The notes: generated by a model from the sequence alone, not told the origin. A DNA stretch of 64,000 nt from Colwellia sp. MB3u-45 (GCF_014077005.1 NZ_JACGVC010000050.1:173948-237947), one strand, 5' to 3'. Positions 8,772-18,401 are shown, counted from the first letter of the stretch. Made by a program: numbers and translations.

Positions 8772-9857
8772 TTAAAAAACGTCTTTAAATGACAAGCCCG
8801 CTTCCATTACCTTAAATATTTTCTCTAAAGTTGCCTCAGATAACGCTGTACCATCGGCATCATATAAAGTAACAACAGATTTTTCCGCCATTTTCTCTAG
8901 CTGAAATTGATACTTACCATTAGGTAGATCTATAACCTGTATACTGTCTCCCCAAATGCTATCCCACAAACTAGATTCAGGTTTTACGTAATCAACATAA
9001 TAAATTTTAGTGGTTTCATTAAGGTCGGTAATGCTAAAACCATGATCTTCAAAAAACAAAGGTAAGTTAGACCAAAATAGCTCTATATCCATTTCTACAA
9101 TATAGGCCGGTTCCCCAGAAGCATTCTCACCTAAACTAACAAAGGTTTGATTAGCACGTAATAAGCGATTTTCTTGTTGTTTTAAACGATATTGAAAATC
9201 AACTTGCGCTATAACTTCATTAAGCATATTCATTTCAGCACGTTGTTGATCAATAATATCGATAACTTTACTGCCACCTGCTGCATCTGTTTTCAGGTAA
9301 TCAAGTAATTCAACAACTAACGCGACACTTCGACCATGAGATTTACTTTCAAGTGTGTAGCGGTAACGAATACTTTCTGATATTGCTATTGATTTAAAAG
9401 GCCAAGTGCCTGTTTCTACTTCTTTGTTATACCAATCTGACTCAAAAACTAAACCTTCATCGTCTACTTGTTTTAATTCAACATTGTCTGTGGTTAACTG
9501 GCCTTTTAAGGCTTTTAAAATAAAACCTTTTAGATCATCGTCATCAATTACTTGGTCAAACCATACCTTTGCTGCAGCAGAAGTGCTCTCTGTGCGTGTT
9601 GACGCCGCGATAGGTAAAACTAGTGATGGTGCACGTACATCTACATCACCACCAACCGGACCTTCATGGTTTATTTCGTCACTAACAAAAAAGGTATCAA
9701 CTTGTTTAGGTTTATCTAATCCTGCAGGTATTTTTAACGCTGTTGCTTCTTTTTGTTGCGCGTATTCAAAATCGCCTACCGCTTGCTTATTATTTACAGT
9801 ACCGCAGCTAGCAACAGCGACACTTAATAATGAAAAATAAAATATCTTGCGATTCAT
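8772..9857 (-). CDS. bamC: Outer membrane assembly lipoprotein BamC
   Basis: A periplasm-facing lipoprotein of the Bam complex that inserts beta-barrel proteins in the outer membrane. The signal ends in a lipobox 'VAVASC', followed by the BamC N-terminal region ('YAQQKEATALKIPAGLDKP') and two helix-grip domains. The chosen start is the ATG at 9855-9857 (MNRKIF), which has GGGAG five bases upstream; an in-frame GTG two codons earlier is less likely. In related bacteria bamC follows dapA; here it stands alone. Confidence 0.88.
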   Translation of the reverse strand: MNRKIFYFSLLSVAVASCGTVNNKQAVGDFEYAQQKEATALKIPAGLDKPKQVDTFFVSDEINHEGPVGGDVDVRAPSLVLPIAASTRTESTSAAAKVWFDQVIDDDDLKGFILKALKGQLTTDNVELKQVDDEGLVFESDWYNKEVETGTWPFKSIAISESIRYRYTLESKSHGRSVALVVELLDYLKTDAAGGSKVIDIIDQQRAEMNMLNEVIAQVDFQYRLKQQENRLLRANQTFVSLGENASGEPAYIVEMDIELFWSNLPLFFEDHGFSITDLNETTKIYYVDYVKPESSLWDSIWGDSIQVIDLPNGKYQFQLEKMAEKSVVTLYDADGTALSEATLEKIFKVMEAGLSFKDVF

Positions 9858-10418
9858 TAACACTCCCGAGGATACAAATCTGAATCTTTCTAATTTAATT
9901 TTGCTTGTTTAGTTTTATTAATACTCATTGGTATAAGTATTATTTTTAGTCCTTACGACAAACTAAGAAGTTCACATCGTAAAGTTCAAGCAATACATCA
10001 ATAACGTCGTTTTGATTACTGAATCCGGGCTAAGTTCCCCAAAATCATCTGATTTATTTAAAAGCCGCCAAATTCATGGCAATAGCGCTAAATTGAGCAG
10101 CGCACCATGGTACTTGCCTGAAAATACAAACACAAGATATTGCCGCATATTTATCATAAAAAATAGTAAAATAGTGACGTATGTTGATGGTTACTGGTTT
10201 GCACTTCTGATCTAAAAAGAGTAACAGTGTCTGCGTTATACTTGTTATCTTGCTAACGGCATTATTACGGTTAACGACATTAAAAATATTAAGTAACTAT
10301 TAATGATCCCTATATTCGATTATATGCTTCATCATTATAAAAGGCCCTTAAATAAAAAAAGTTGATTACAAAGCAAAGCGCAAATAACCAACTATTCAAA
10401 GTGTGACTATCGTTAGTA
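9858..10418. other. Intergenic region where dapA would be expected
   Basis: In many gammaproteobacteria dapA lies here, upstream of bamC and divergent from gcvR. I find no dapA or recognisable fragment on either strand. A 67-codon plus-strand frame at 10012-10215 has no ribosome site or family features and is not called. Confidence 0.6.
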
Positions 10419-10658
10419 TTAATTACTCTTATGGCTACCGTCACACATAGGCTGATTTTCGGTTAATTTACAGCCACAAAAAAAGACTTTACCCGATTCT
10501 TTTGCCGTATATTTTACCGGTGTAAATTCAGAGCCTTTATGTGAACCATCACAAAAAGGTTGTTTGTCACTTTTGCCACATGCACACCAAAAATAATTTT
10601 TTTCTGCCTCAACTTCAACGCCATAAGGGGTATTTGAAGCACGTTCTGGTTTACTCAT
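10419..10658 (-). CDS. CDGSH iron-sulfur domain protein
   Basis: A 79-residue protein with two copies of the CDGSH 2Fe-2S motif: 'FWCACGKSDKQPFCDGSHKG' and 'FFCGCKLTENQPMCDGSH', each with the C-x-C-x(9-10)-C-x3-H ligand set. Such small double-CDGSH proteins are thought to take part in redox or Fe-S handling. GGAG lies eight bases before the ATG. It is monocistronic. Confidence 0.9.
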   Translation of the reverse strand: MSKPERASNTPYGVEVEAEKNYFWCACGKSDKQPFCDGSHKGSEFTPVKYTAKESGKVFFCGCKLTENQPMCDGSHKSN

Positions 10659-11228
10659 AATATATTCTCCATGATTTATTCTTCAAAATTTAAAAAATTC
10701 AGTTAGAGTATCAATTCAGTTTGGTCATAATATACCAAGTACCAAGCAACCATGTCTCCTGCATAAGCGGGTAGGTTCTTTCACATTATCGTAAATTCGA
10801 CTGCATGTACATTAGTTAGCTTCACCTGTTATTTTAACCGTGAAAAATCTAATTTCTTTAAAGTGGAACAGCTATATCGCCAACCAACTTTACCCTACTC
10901 AGCCTAACACTTTAGATAAAGCTATTATCATTTCATCGGATATTGCTCTCAGCGCTTTAAGCACATAATTTATTAAAACAGGACGAGCACTGGCAAAATA
11001 AAATCAATATAAAATCAATATAAAAAATAGTTATACACGCCTAATTAACCCTGATCATTACAGCATTTTCTCTTTATATTGCTCGCATTCTTTTAGGACA
11101 ACTATCCTTATCCTATGTCAATAAATCTAGTTTTTTCAAAGGGCAAAATAAACACTAAGTATGCTGTTAGCTTTAGTCCCCTAACATGCGTTACAATAGC
11201 GTTTTTAGCATGATGGCTAGGTTTATTG
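10659..11228. other. Intergenic region upstream of gcvR
   Basis: About 570 bp, AT-rich. It has a tandem duplication of AAAATCAATATA near 10999-11022. No gene, terminator or RNA was recognised. Confidence 0.45.
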
Positions 11229-11756
11229 ATGAGCGAATATTTAGTATTAACGGCAATGGGGCCAGATCGCACAGGCAGTGTCAGTGACTTAACCAAATTA
11301 GCCAGCGAGTGTGGCTGTAATATCTTAGACAGTAGAATGGCAATATTTGGCCTAGAGTTCACCTTAATTATGCTGCTTACCGGTAGCAACAAAGCTATTC
11401 ATCAATTAGAAAGTAAATTACCGGCTGTCGCCCATGAACTTGAGTTAATCACTATGATGAAAAGAACCTCAGGTTATCGAGAGCAAGATTATGTTCATCA
11501 TTACCAAGTTGATTATGCAGGTATCGATCAACCCGGTATTTTAAAGGCTGTTACGGCATTCTTTGCGACGCGTAATATCGATATATCGTCATTAAAATCT
11601 GAAATTGATCAGAAAAATAATCACACGAGTGCCGCCATATTAATCGCGCTGATGGAAGAAACCAGTATCGAACAACTTGAAAACGACTTCTTGCAGTTGT
11701 GTGAACAATTTGATGTGCAGGGTTGCATAAAAAAAATTCAATCAAACTTATTGTAG
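11229..11756 (+). CDS. gcvR: Glycine cleavage system transcriptional repressor GcvR
   Basis: A cytoplasmic two-ACT-domain protein (175 residues) that in E. coli binds GcvA and keeps the gcv operon off when glycine is low. The first ACT domain begins 'YLVLTAMGPDRTGSVSDLTKLA', the second 'YQVDYAGIDQPGILKAVTAFFA'; both carry the D-x-x-G/P ligand-loop pattern. The ATG at 11229 is preferred over an in-frame TTG one codon earlier. It is coupled to bcp (8-bp gap). Confidence 0.92.
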   Translation: MSEYLVLTAMGPDRTGSVSDLTKLASECGCNILDSRMAIFGLEFTLIMLLTGSNKAIHQLESKLPAVAHELELITMMKRTSGYREQDYVHHYQVDYAGIDQPGILKAVTAFFATRNIDISSLKSEIDQKNNHTSAAILIALMEETSIEQLENDFLQLCEQFDVQGCIKKIQSNLL

Positions 11757-11764
11757 AGGCTTAA

Positions 11765-12235
11765 ATGAAAACATTAATTGCCGGTGATAACGCGCCACTT
11801 TTCACCTTAAAAGATGAAAATGACCAAGACATTAAACTCGCAGAATATATTGGTAAAAAACAAGTATTGGTTTATTTTTACCCTAAAGCGATGACACCGG
11901 GCTGCACGGTGCAAGCACAAGGTCTACGTGACCATAAGGCCGAGTTAGATAAATTAAATACTCAAGTGTTTGGTATTAGTCCTGATGAACCAAAAAAACT
12001 GGCCAAATTTTGTCTGCGTGATGAACTCAACTTTAGCCTATTATCAGACCCTGATCATAGTGTTGCTGATGCCTTTGGTGTGTGGGGTTTAAAGAAATTT
12101 ATGGGCCGTGAATATGATGGCATTCACCGTTTGAGTTTTTTGATTGGCTTAGATGGAAAAATTAGCCATGTTTTTAACAAGTTCAAAACTAAAGATCATC
12201 ATCAAGTCGTTCTTGATTTATTAAACAAGCTATAA
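11765..12235 (+). CDS. bcp: Peroxiredoxin of the Bcp/PrxQ family, lacking the usual resolving cysteine
   Basis: A thiol peroxidase of 156 residues. The peroxidatic cysteine is C47 in 'MTPGCTVQAQGLRD'. E. coli Bcp has its resolving cysteine five residues later (ACGLRD); here that position is Q52. The remaining cysteine visible is C83 in 'KFCLRDELNF'. The enzyme may work as a 1-Cys type or use C83. The rest ('FGVWGLKKFMGREYDGIHR') is typical. Gene order gcvR-bcp is the usual one. Confidence 0.93.
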   Translation: MKTLIAGDNAPLFTLKDENDQDIKLAEYIGKKQVLVYFYPKAMTPGCTVQAQGLRDHKAELDKLNTQVFGISPDEPKKLAKFCLRDELNFSLLSDPDHSVADAFGVWGLKKFMGREYDGIHRLSFLIGLDGKISHVFNKFKTKDHHQVVLDLLNKL

Positions 12236-12274
12236 TTTTTAAATTCTAGCGGCTCAAACAAGCGAATAAATAGC

Positions 12275-12310
12275 AAAAAAGGCTTAACAACAAACTTGTT
12301 AAGCCTTTTT
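12275..12310. terminator. Bidirectional terminator between bcp and cobA
   Basis: AAAAAAGGCTTAACAA (12275-12290), loop CAAAC, TTGTTAAGCCTTTTT (12296-12310): a perfect 15-bp stem with A and T tracts on both sides, between convergent genes. Confidence 0.9.
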
Positions 12311-12395
12311 AATATCAATAAATTAACTGCCCTTTCATGGCTTATCTCATTAATCTACCGTCTTTAATCAGTGTTAATATGCTCAAAATATCAAC

Positions 12396-13241
12396 TTAGC
12401 TTTGCTCTGCTGATAAGGGTAACTGTTGCTGATAGTTTTTTGCATCTAAAAAACCTGGTGTTGTTAACGCGATATCGGTTAACTGGTTAACAACATCGCC
12501 AATAACGATTAAAGTAGGCGGTGTAACTTTATGCTCTGCCGCTAAATCAGCAAGTGAAGATAATTTACCACGAAAAATTTGTTGTTCCGGTTGAGTGCCT
12601 TTGCGTATCAGCGCTGCCGGTGTATTTTTGTCACGGCCATGCTTAATTAATTGCTCAGTAATACTAGGCAAGGTGTTAATGCCCATATAAAACACCACGG
12701 TTTGACTACTACAACTCAAGCTTTGCCAAGGTAAATTAAGTTGGCCGTCATTTTGGGTATGGCCGGTAATAAAGGTACAGCCTTGCGCTACACCTCTGTG
12801 TGTTAAAGGAATGCCCGCATAAGTTGTGCAACCTGATGCCGCCGTAATACCCGGACAAAGATGACAGCTAATACCATTTTTTAATAAAAACTCAGCTTCT
12901 TCACCACCGCGACCAAATATAAACGGGTCGCCACCTTTTAAGCGTAATACTTTTCGACCTTGTTGTGCATATGTCACCAACAATTCATTAATTTTATCTT
13001 GTGGCACACAATGCTTTGCTTGTTCTTTACCGACATATAAACGTTCACAATTTGGCGGTAAAAGCGCCATAATTTCATCACTGACTAAACGATCATAAAT
13101 GGCAACGTCTGCCTGCTCAATAAAACGTAAGGCACGAATAGTTAATAATTCTGCGTCACCTGGGCCTGAGCCAACCAGTGCTACTTCACCAGGTTGTAAA
13201 GTGGACTTTCTATTTATGTTATTCAAAACATTGCTACTCAA
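12396..13241 (-). CDS. cobA: Uroporphyrinogen-III C-methyltransferase (SUMT)
   Basis: Adds methyl groups at C2 and C7 of uroporphyrinogen III to make precorrin-2 for siroheme or cobalamin. It is the single-domain form (281 residues), unlike the CysG fusion. Motifs: 'VGSGPGDAELLTIRA', 'YDRLVS', 'RLKGGDPFIFGRGGEE' and 'CPGITAASG'. The frame opens at a TTG (13241); no ATG is available before the first motif, so the exact start is unsure. Neighbouring nitrite or sulfite reductase genes are not seen. Confidence 0.92.
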   Translation of the reverse strand: MSSNVLNNINRKSTLQPGEVALVGSGPGDAELLTIRALRFIEQADVAIYDRLVSDEIMALLPPNCERLYVGKEQAKHCVPQDKINELLVTYAQQGRKVLRLKGGDPFIFGRGGEEAEFLLKNGISCHLCPGITAASGCTTYAGIPLTHRGVAQGCTFITGHTQNDGQLNLPWQSLSCSSQTVVFYMGINTLPSITEQLIKHGRDKNTPAALIRKGTQPEQQIFRGKLSSLADLAAEHKVTPPTLIVIGDVVNQLTDIALTTPGFLDAKNYQQQLPLSAEQS

Positions 13242-13670
13242 TTTATTTTCATTAGATAACGGTGTTATTTATAGCGCACCTTATCGACCCTTATTCTATT
13301 ATAATATAAAAATCATCAGGCTTATAAATTTTATTTTAATAACTTAGCGTTAATTAACCTAAGTTATTTTATTTACAATAAGAAAAAATCACGCTGCATT
13401 AGCTTACAACTAACGTAAAAAAAGCATTTATACTGAAATTAATCAAAATATTACAACTACGATAAGTTAAAGAGCTTAACAAAAGTGTTCTCAATTAATC
13501 ACCCGCCTTAAAACGCTCTAACGAGTAAAAAGTAAAGGGTGGCATTCATATTCAAAGGTGAGGAGAAAAATAAATATACAATTGATGTGAAAGGTCAACA
13601 CGCATCATTAAATGTTGAACCACTCCATTAAGCTAAAAGCTACGTTAAAGTCAAAGTCAAAGTCAAAAAC
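13242..13670. other. Intergenic region between cobA and perM
   Basis: About 430 bp, AT-rich, no gene recognised. Three copies of AAAGTC in tandem lie at about 13647-13665, next to the perM terminator. The cobA promoter should be at its left end. Confidence 0.5.
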
Positions 13671-13694
13671 TAAAGCCTAAACAACTAGGCTTTA
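13671..13694 (-). terminator. Terminator after perM
   Basis: TAAAGCCTA (13671-13679) and TAGGCTTTA (13686-13694) form a 9-bp stem with a 6-base loop; the minus strand continues into a T-rich run. Confidence 0.7.
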
Positions 13695-13710
13695 ATAAAT
13701 GAATAAAGAG

Positions 13711-14784
13711 CTAACTGGCTTTTATCACCTCATGCTGAGTCGTTGTTGACCAAGCATTCAGCACGGCTTTAACAAGCGTTGCTAATGGAATAGCGAAAAA
13801 TACGCCCCAGAAACCCCATAAGCCACCAAATAATATCACGGCAATAATAATCGTTACTGGGTGAAGGTTTACCGCTTCAGAAAAAAGCAAAGGCACCAGC
13901 AAGTTGCCATCAAGCGCTTGGATAATGCCGTACGCTATCATCACATAACCAAATTCAGCACTGGTACCAAATTGGAACAAAGCAACGAGCAAAACAGGCA
14001 ATGTAACAATCGTCGCGCCAACATAAGGCACAAGTACCGATAATCCCACTAATACCCCAAGTAATACCGGATAATTAAGTCCTAAAGCAATAAAAGCTAT
14101 GGTTGATGCTGTGCCAATAATAATAATTTCAATCAATTTACCACGAATATAATTCATGATTTGCTGATTCATTTCTATACCTACTTGTTTTGCCATACGA
14201 CGATCTTTTGGCAGAAATTGGCGTAAGCTAGTAAAGAGCACGTTTTTATCTTTCAGAAAGAAAAACACCATTAATGGCACTAAAATAAGATAAATCAACA
14301 AGGCGACAACATTAGAAATTGAATTAAGCGATGCTTTGAGCGCCATTTGTCCCCATTCAATTAGCTTATCATTAACTAAGGTTATTACATGGGCAATTTG
14401 TTCATTACTGACCAAGTCTGGGTATTGTGCTGGTAATGCGAGTAAATAAGTTTGTCCTTGCCCGAGCATTTGCGGCACTTCTTGCAGTAAATTGCTACTT
14501 TGCTGCCAAATAACCGGCATCAGTCCCAATATGCCAATTAAGGTTAAACCAACAAAAACAGACACAACAATAATCACGGCCAGTACCCGAGATAATCCCA
14601 GCTGCGAGAGTTTATTCACTGGTAAGTCTAATAAAAACGCTATGGCAACAGCAACAAATACCGGCATTAATAAACTACTGAAAAAATAAACAAACAAAAA
14701 AGTACAAATTAAAATAACCATTAAGGTTACCGCACTCGGGTCCGAGAAATTTCTTTTGTACCAATCGCTAAACAGAGAAACCAT
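13711..14784 (-). CDS. perM: AI-2E family (PerM) membrane permease
   Basis: A 357-residue inner-membrane protein with about seven to eight hydrophobic segments and the family pattern 'LPKDRRMAKQ', 'GRKLIE'-like 'RGKLIEIIIIG', 'GLSVLVPYVGATIVTLPV' and 'DGNLLVPLLFSEAVNLHPVTII'. The family includes AI-2 exporter TqsA and Na+/H+ antiporter-like members; the substrate here is unknown. It is 5 bp downstream of the TusA-like gene, so the two are an operon, and bepA follows nearby on the other strand as in related bacteria. Confidence 0.88.
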   Translation of the reverse strand: MVSLFSDWYKRNFSDPSAVTLMVILICTFLFVYFFSSLLMPVFVAVAIAFLLDLPVNKLSQLGLSRVLAVIIVVSVFVGLTLIGILGLMPVIWQQSSNLLQEVPQMLGQGQTYLLALPAQYPDLVSNEQIAHVITLVNDKLIEWGQMALKASLNSISNVVALLIYLILVPLMVFFFLKDKNVLFTSLRQFLPKDRRMAKQVGIEMNQQIMNYIRGKLIEIIIIGTASTIAFIALGLNYPVLLGVLVGLSVLVPYVGATIVTLPVLLVALFQFGTSAEFGYVMIAYGIIQALDGNLLVPLLFSEAVNLHPVTIIIAVILFGGLWGFWGVFFAIPLATLVKAVLNAWSTTTQHEVIKAS

Positions 14785-14789
14785 AATAT

Positions 14790-15014
14790 TTACTTTTCCA
14801 TTCTTATTATTAATTCAACAATATATTTATCAATATTACGCTGTTCGAAATAAAACCCTTGTTTTGTCAACAATTTAGGAATATCTTTTTTAGAACCATT
14901 ATCGTAAATGCGTATCAAACAACTATCAATCGGTGTTAACTTTCTGAGTAACAAGCGTAAATTTACCAAGGGTACTGGGCATTTATCTTGTGTCGCATCG
15001 TATTCGTAAATCAT
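14790..15014 (-). CDS. TusA/SirA-family sulfurtransferase-like protein
   Basis: A 74-residue protein with the defining C-P-x-P motif near the start: 'DATQDKCPVPLVNLRLLLRKL', C12 being the expected sulfur-carrying residue. The central 'LIRIYDNGSKKDIPKLL' fits the TusA fold. It may relay sulfur for tRNA or cofactor synthesis, but it is a paralogue-like member next to perM, so the exact role is open. Confidence 0.82.
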   Translation of the reverse strand: MIYEYDATQDKCPVPLVNLRLLLRKLTPIDSCLIRIYDNGSKKDIPKLLTKQGFYFEQRNIDKYIVELIIRMEK

Positions 15015-15122
15015 AAATATAAATATGCACAGTGCTTTAGTTTGATTATCTAATTTGCGACAATTGATTACAATGGCATTTGTAAATTCTTTTAGTGTAT
15101 TCTAATAATTTAAAGAGGTTAA

Positions 15123-15725
15123 ATGAGCGAGCTTTCTAATAATCCCAGTCTTAAAGAAATCAACACCTACAAAAAAAAGATAAACTGGGGTGACATACCG
15201 ACTATTTATCAGTTAGCAACAAATTCAATTAGTGATATTGATGGCATGTTAACGCATGGTTTTGATAATGCATTTAAACAGTTACTAGACAAACGTAACT
15301 GGAATATCAATATGGTAGATCAGCAAAACGATATTATGGGTAAAGTCACAACAGGTAAGCCAAAAATTTCGCTTTATCATCACATGAATGAACAACATTA
15401 TGAATTACATTGTTACCCCATAATTAATAATGAACGTGTGCTGCAAGCGCAATTTAACAATACGCTTTGCCCATTTGTCACCTGGAGACCTGAAACGATG
15501 CAAATGTTGTTTAGATTGAACTCATTGATTCCTTTTATTGTCTACACCTTTCAAAAGGGCGATGTCGCAGATTATGCCCTTATTCGTTATGCCAACAAAC
15601 GTGTTAAAGAGTTGATATTATTACTACAACAATCGTTTGATATTACTGATATCGAAGGCTATACAATCGCTGAGTTTTGTCAAGAAATTCACCGTAAGCA
15701 TTCACAATCTCAGCATAATGCATAA
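15123..15725 (+). CDS. Conserved-looking protein of unknown function
   Basis: A 200-residue, probably cytoplasmic protein that I do not recognise. It has a good ribosome site (AGAGG) and ATG, no signal peptide and no clear membrane segment, although 'LIPFIVYTF' is hydrophobic. Two cysteines (in 'HCYPI' and 'LCPFVTWRP') lie in the middle. It is divergent from the TusA-like gene and 39 bp before bepA, suggesting cotranscription with that periplasmic protease. Confidence 0.65.
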   Translation: MSELSNNPSLKEINTYKKKINWGDIPTIYQLATNSISDIDGMLTHGFDNAFKQLLDKRNWNINMVDQQNDIMGKVTTGKPKISLYHHMNEQHYELHCYPIINNERVLQAQFNNTLCPFVTWRPETMQMLFRLNSLIPFIVYTFQKGDVADYALIRYANKRVKELILLLQQSFDITDIEGYTIAEFCQEIHRKHSQSQHNA

Positions 15726-15764
15726 ATATAGTGTTGATAAACCTGACAATATGGAAAATTAAAT

Positions 15765-17222
15765 TTGTTTAAATTAAAGCCACTCATTATTTCACTTGCC
15801 TTAATCTCATCAATTACCAGCAGTGCATTTGCCGCAAAGAGTGAGACTAATAAAAATAAACTGCCCGAAATTGGCTCAGCAGGTGTCAGTGTATTATCTA
15901 TCGAAAAAGAGCGTCAAATTGGCGGTGAAATGATGCGTCAAATCCGGGCGTCTCAACCGATATTAAATGACCCCGTATTAACAGAATATATTAATGACTT
16001 AGGCAACCGCATGGTGCGAAACGCCAAAGACGTAAACTATAGTTTTGAATTTTTTGTTATACGTAACCAAGAGTTAAATGCCTTTGCTTTTTTTGGTGGC
16101 CATATTGCCATTCATAGTGGCCTGATAACCACCGCTAGCACCGAAAGTGAACTCGCCTCAGTGGTTGCTCACGAAATATCACATGTGACCCAACGACACT
16201 TGGCAAGACGATTAGAAGCACAAAACAAATCACAACCTTTGACCATGGCCGGTATGATCTCAGGCGTATTACTTACCTTGATAAACCCTACCGTTGGTAT
16301 GGCTGCACTGAGTACTACAATGGCAGCGTCACAACAAGCAGGAATAAATTATACCCGCGGCAACGAGCAAGAAGCCGATAGAGTGGGCATTATGCTGCTC
16401 GCTAATAGTGGTTTTAATCCCCAAGGTGCCCCTGATTTTTTTGCCACTATGGCAGAAAAATACCGTTACACCTCGAAGCCGCCAGCCATGTTGTTAACTC
16501 ATCCTTTGCCTGAGTCTAGAATTTCAGACGCCAGAATAAGGGCGCAAAATTACTCACCACGCCCCTTAGCTCCCAGTTTAGAATTTGAGTTAGCTAAAGC
16601 CCGCATTATGGCAAGATATGAAGGAAACGCGAAAGATAATATTATTAACTTTCAGCAAAGTTTAGATAAAAAGCGCTATGCTATAGAGGCTGCAGCACAA
16701 TATGGTCTTGCACTTTCTCAATATGAAAATAAAAATTATCAAAGCGCTATTAGCCAACTTGAAACATTGTTGCGCAACGACAAAAAAAACCTATTTTATG
16801 TTGATGCCCTAGCCGATGGTTATATTGCCGTAAAAGCTTTTGACAAAGCTATTACCATGCTTAGCGAGTTAAATCTTTTAATGCCGAACAACCAAGTAGT
16901 GACATTGAACTACGCGAACGTTTTAAATGAGGCTGAACAATACAGTAAGGCAGAAACGCTATTACAAGATTTCTTAGTGCTGAACCCAAAAAACTTTATT
17001 GCCAATGATTTATTATCAGAAGTGTATAGAAAACAAGATAAAAAAGCGCTTATGCACGCTACTAAAGCCGAGGTTTATGCCCTATTAGGTGCTTATCCAA
17101 AAGCGGTTGATGAGTTACAAACCGCTTACAACTTTGTTGAGGAGAACCCATTACTACAAAAACGTATGAAGGGCCGCATATTACAATTGCAAGAACAACA
17201 AGAAAAGCTTAAGCGCTTATAA
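15765..17222 (+). CDS. bepA: Beta-barrel assembly-enhancing protease BepA (M48)
   Basis: A periplasmic zinc metallopeptidase-chaperone that helps mature or remove LptD and other outer-membrane proteins. The start is a TTG with GGAAA upstream, giving a signal peptide ending near 'SSAFAA'. The zinc site is H136-E-x-x-H140 in 'VVAHEISHVTQRH' with E203 in 'NEQEADRVG'. From about residue 270 the helical repeats (TPR) follow, as in E. coli YfgC. 485 residues is the normal length. arsC and a DUF2069 gene follow in the usual order. Confidence 0.93.
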   Translation: MFKLKPLIISLALISSITSSAFAAKSETNKNKLPEIGSAGVSVLSIEKERQIGGEMMRQIRASQPILNDPVLTEYINDLGNRMVRNAKDVNYSFEFFVIRNQELNAFAFFGGHIAIHSGLITTASTESELASVVAHEISHVTQRHLARRLEAQNKSQPLTMAGMISGVLLTLINPTVGMAALSTTMAASQQAGINYTRGNEQEADRVGIMLLANSGFNPQGAPDFFATMAEKYRYTSKPPAMLLTHPLPESRISDARIRAQNYSPRPLAPSLEFELAKARIMARYEGNAKDNIINFQQSLDKKRYAIEAAAQYGLALSQYENKNYQSAISQLETLLRNDKKNLFYVDALADGYIAVKAFDKAITMLSELNLLMPNNQVVTLNYANVLNEAEQYSKAETLLQDFLVLNPKNFIANDLLSEVYRKQDKKALMHATKAEVYALLGAYPKAVDELQTAYNFVEENPLLQKRMKGRILQLQEQQEKLKRL

Positions 17223-17279
17223 AAATCAGTTAAAATACCACTAAATTTAATTTGTCTAACAACAATCTAAGAGAAAAAC

Positions 17280-17630
17280 ATGTTAACGATTTATCACAAC
17301 CCTCGTTGCTCAAAAAGCCGACAAACATTAGCACTTATTGAAGAACAAAAACATGATGTCACTATTGTTGAATATTTAAAAACCCCGCTTAGTATTACAA
17401 AAATTGAACAGCTATTATTATTACTTAAGCTATCACCACGGGAAATGATGCGAACAAAAGAAGCTGAATTTAAAGAGCAAAACTTGGCCTATGCTGATGA
17501 TGCCACTTTAATCGCGGCTATGGCTAACACACCTAAACTCATTGAGCGCCCTATTGTTACTGATAACACCCGTGCTATTATTGGTCGTCCACCAGAAAAT
17601 GTACTTTCGCTAATGCAGGCTAATGATTAA
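17280..17630 (+). CDS. arsC: Arsenate reductase family protein (glutaredoxin-type ArsC)
   Basis: 116 residues, thioredoxin-like fold. 'IYHNPRCSKSRQTLALI' contains the catalytic Cys of the ArsC/YfgD family; the later arginine motif 'LIERPIV' is present. It is chromosomal and lies after bepA, like YfgD, so arsenate reduction is plausible but not shown. It is followed by a DUF2069 gene after 2 bp. Confidence 0.9.
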   Translation: MLTIYHNPRCSKSRQTLALIEEQKHDVTIVEYLKTPLSITKIEQLLLLLKLSPREMMRTKEAEFKEQNLAYADDATLIAAMANTPKLIERPIVTDNTRAIIGRPPENVLSLMQAND

Positions 17631-17632
17631 AA

Positions 17633-18025
17633 ATGACCAATAAAAAACGTTTATCTACGACTACACTCAAGCAGATCACTCTGTTTGGCTACTTCTCATT
17701 GCTTTTTTACATGCCATTTTGGCTGATTATCATGAGTGATGACACCGCGCTATCAGTACCTTTAACGTTAGTCATGTTTGTCCTACCTTTATTGTTTCCA
17801 TTAAAAGGCCTAGTACAAGGCAACCCTTATACATACGCATGGTCAAACTTTATCGTTATGATTTATTTTCTGCATAGTTTAACCACATTATGGGTTTCAG
17901 CTGATGAAAAATTATGGGCCTTGGGCGAATTCTTCTTTGCCGCCGTTATGTTTATTGGTGGTAGTTATTATGCAAAATACCGTGGCCAAGAACTGGGGTT
18001 AAGCATTCGTAAAAAGAAAGAATAG
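17633..18025 (+). CDS. DUF2069 inner-membrane protein
   Basis: 130 residues with four hydrophobic segments and short loops (FYMPFWLIIM, LVMFVLPLLFPLKGLVQG, YAWSNFIVMIYFLHSL, AVMFIGGSYYAKYRGQE). This is the usual shape of the DUF2069 family found beside arsC and wrbA. Function unknown. A terminator follows. Confidence 0.82.
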   Translation: MTNKKRLSTTTLKQITLFGYFSLLFYMPFWLIIMSDDTALSVPLTLVMFVLPLLFPLKGLVQGNPYTYAWSNFIVMIYFLHSLTTLWVSADEKLWALGEFFFAAVMFIGGSYYAKYRGQELGLSIRKKKE

Positions 18026-18060
18026 TGTCACTGCCTCTCATATTCAGTAAGTCACCACTA

Positions 18061-18107
18061 CGAACTTAATACCGAGAAACTTAATACCAAGAAACTTAAT
18101 ACCGAAA
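18061..18107. repeat. Three short tandem repeats
   Basis: Three copies of GAAACTTAATACC (the first slightly diverged) follow each other at about 15-bp spacing just before the terminator of the bepA cluster. Confidence 0.7.
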
Positions 18108-18111
18108 AAAT

Positions 18112-18144
18112 AAATGCCTAGACAGTTAAGAACTAGGCATTTTT
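18112..18144 (+). terminator. Terminator after the bepA-arsC-DUF2069 cluster
   Basis: AAATGCCTAG (18112-18121) pairs with CTAGGCATTT (18133-18142), loop of 11 bases, ending in a T run. Confidence 0.85.
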
Positions 18145-18401
18145 CATCAACACCCCATCACTCATTAATACTAAACAAGGGCATACCTACACGGGTGCTA
18201 TTTTTTGTTCTCCTCCTGTAAATTAGTACTACGGCTTTAAAACCCTCGAAGCTATAAACACATTCCTTTCTTTACTCTAAAACTAAAATTGTTTAAAAAT
18301 AGGTCAGCAGATTAGCATTGCAACCCATTAGCATTTTTTATACAGTTAATTCACCCTAAACAGGTCTTTTAATTTAACTCAGCATTTAAACAGAGGCACG
18401 G

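Noticed and set aside
10012..10215. 67-codon plus-strand frame
   Set aside because: No ribosome site, no family pattern and low-complexity composition; most likely chance.
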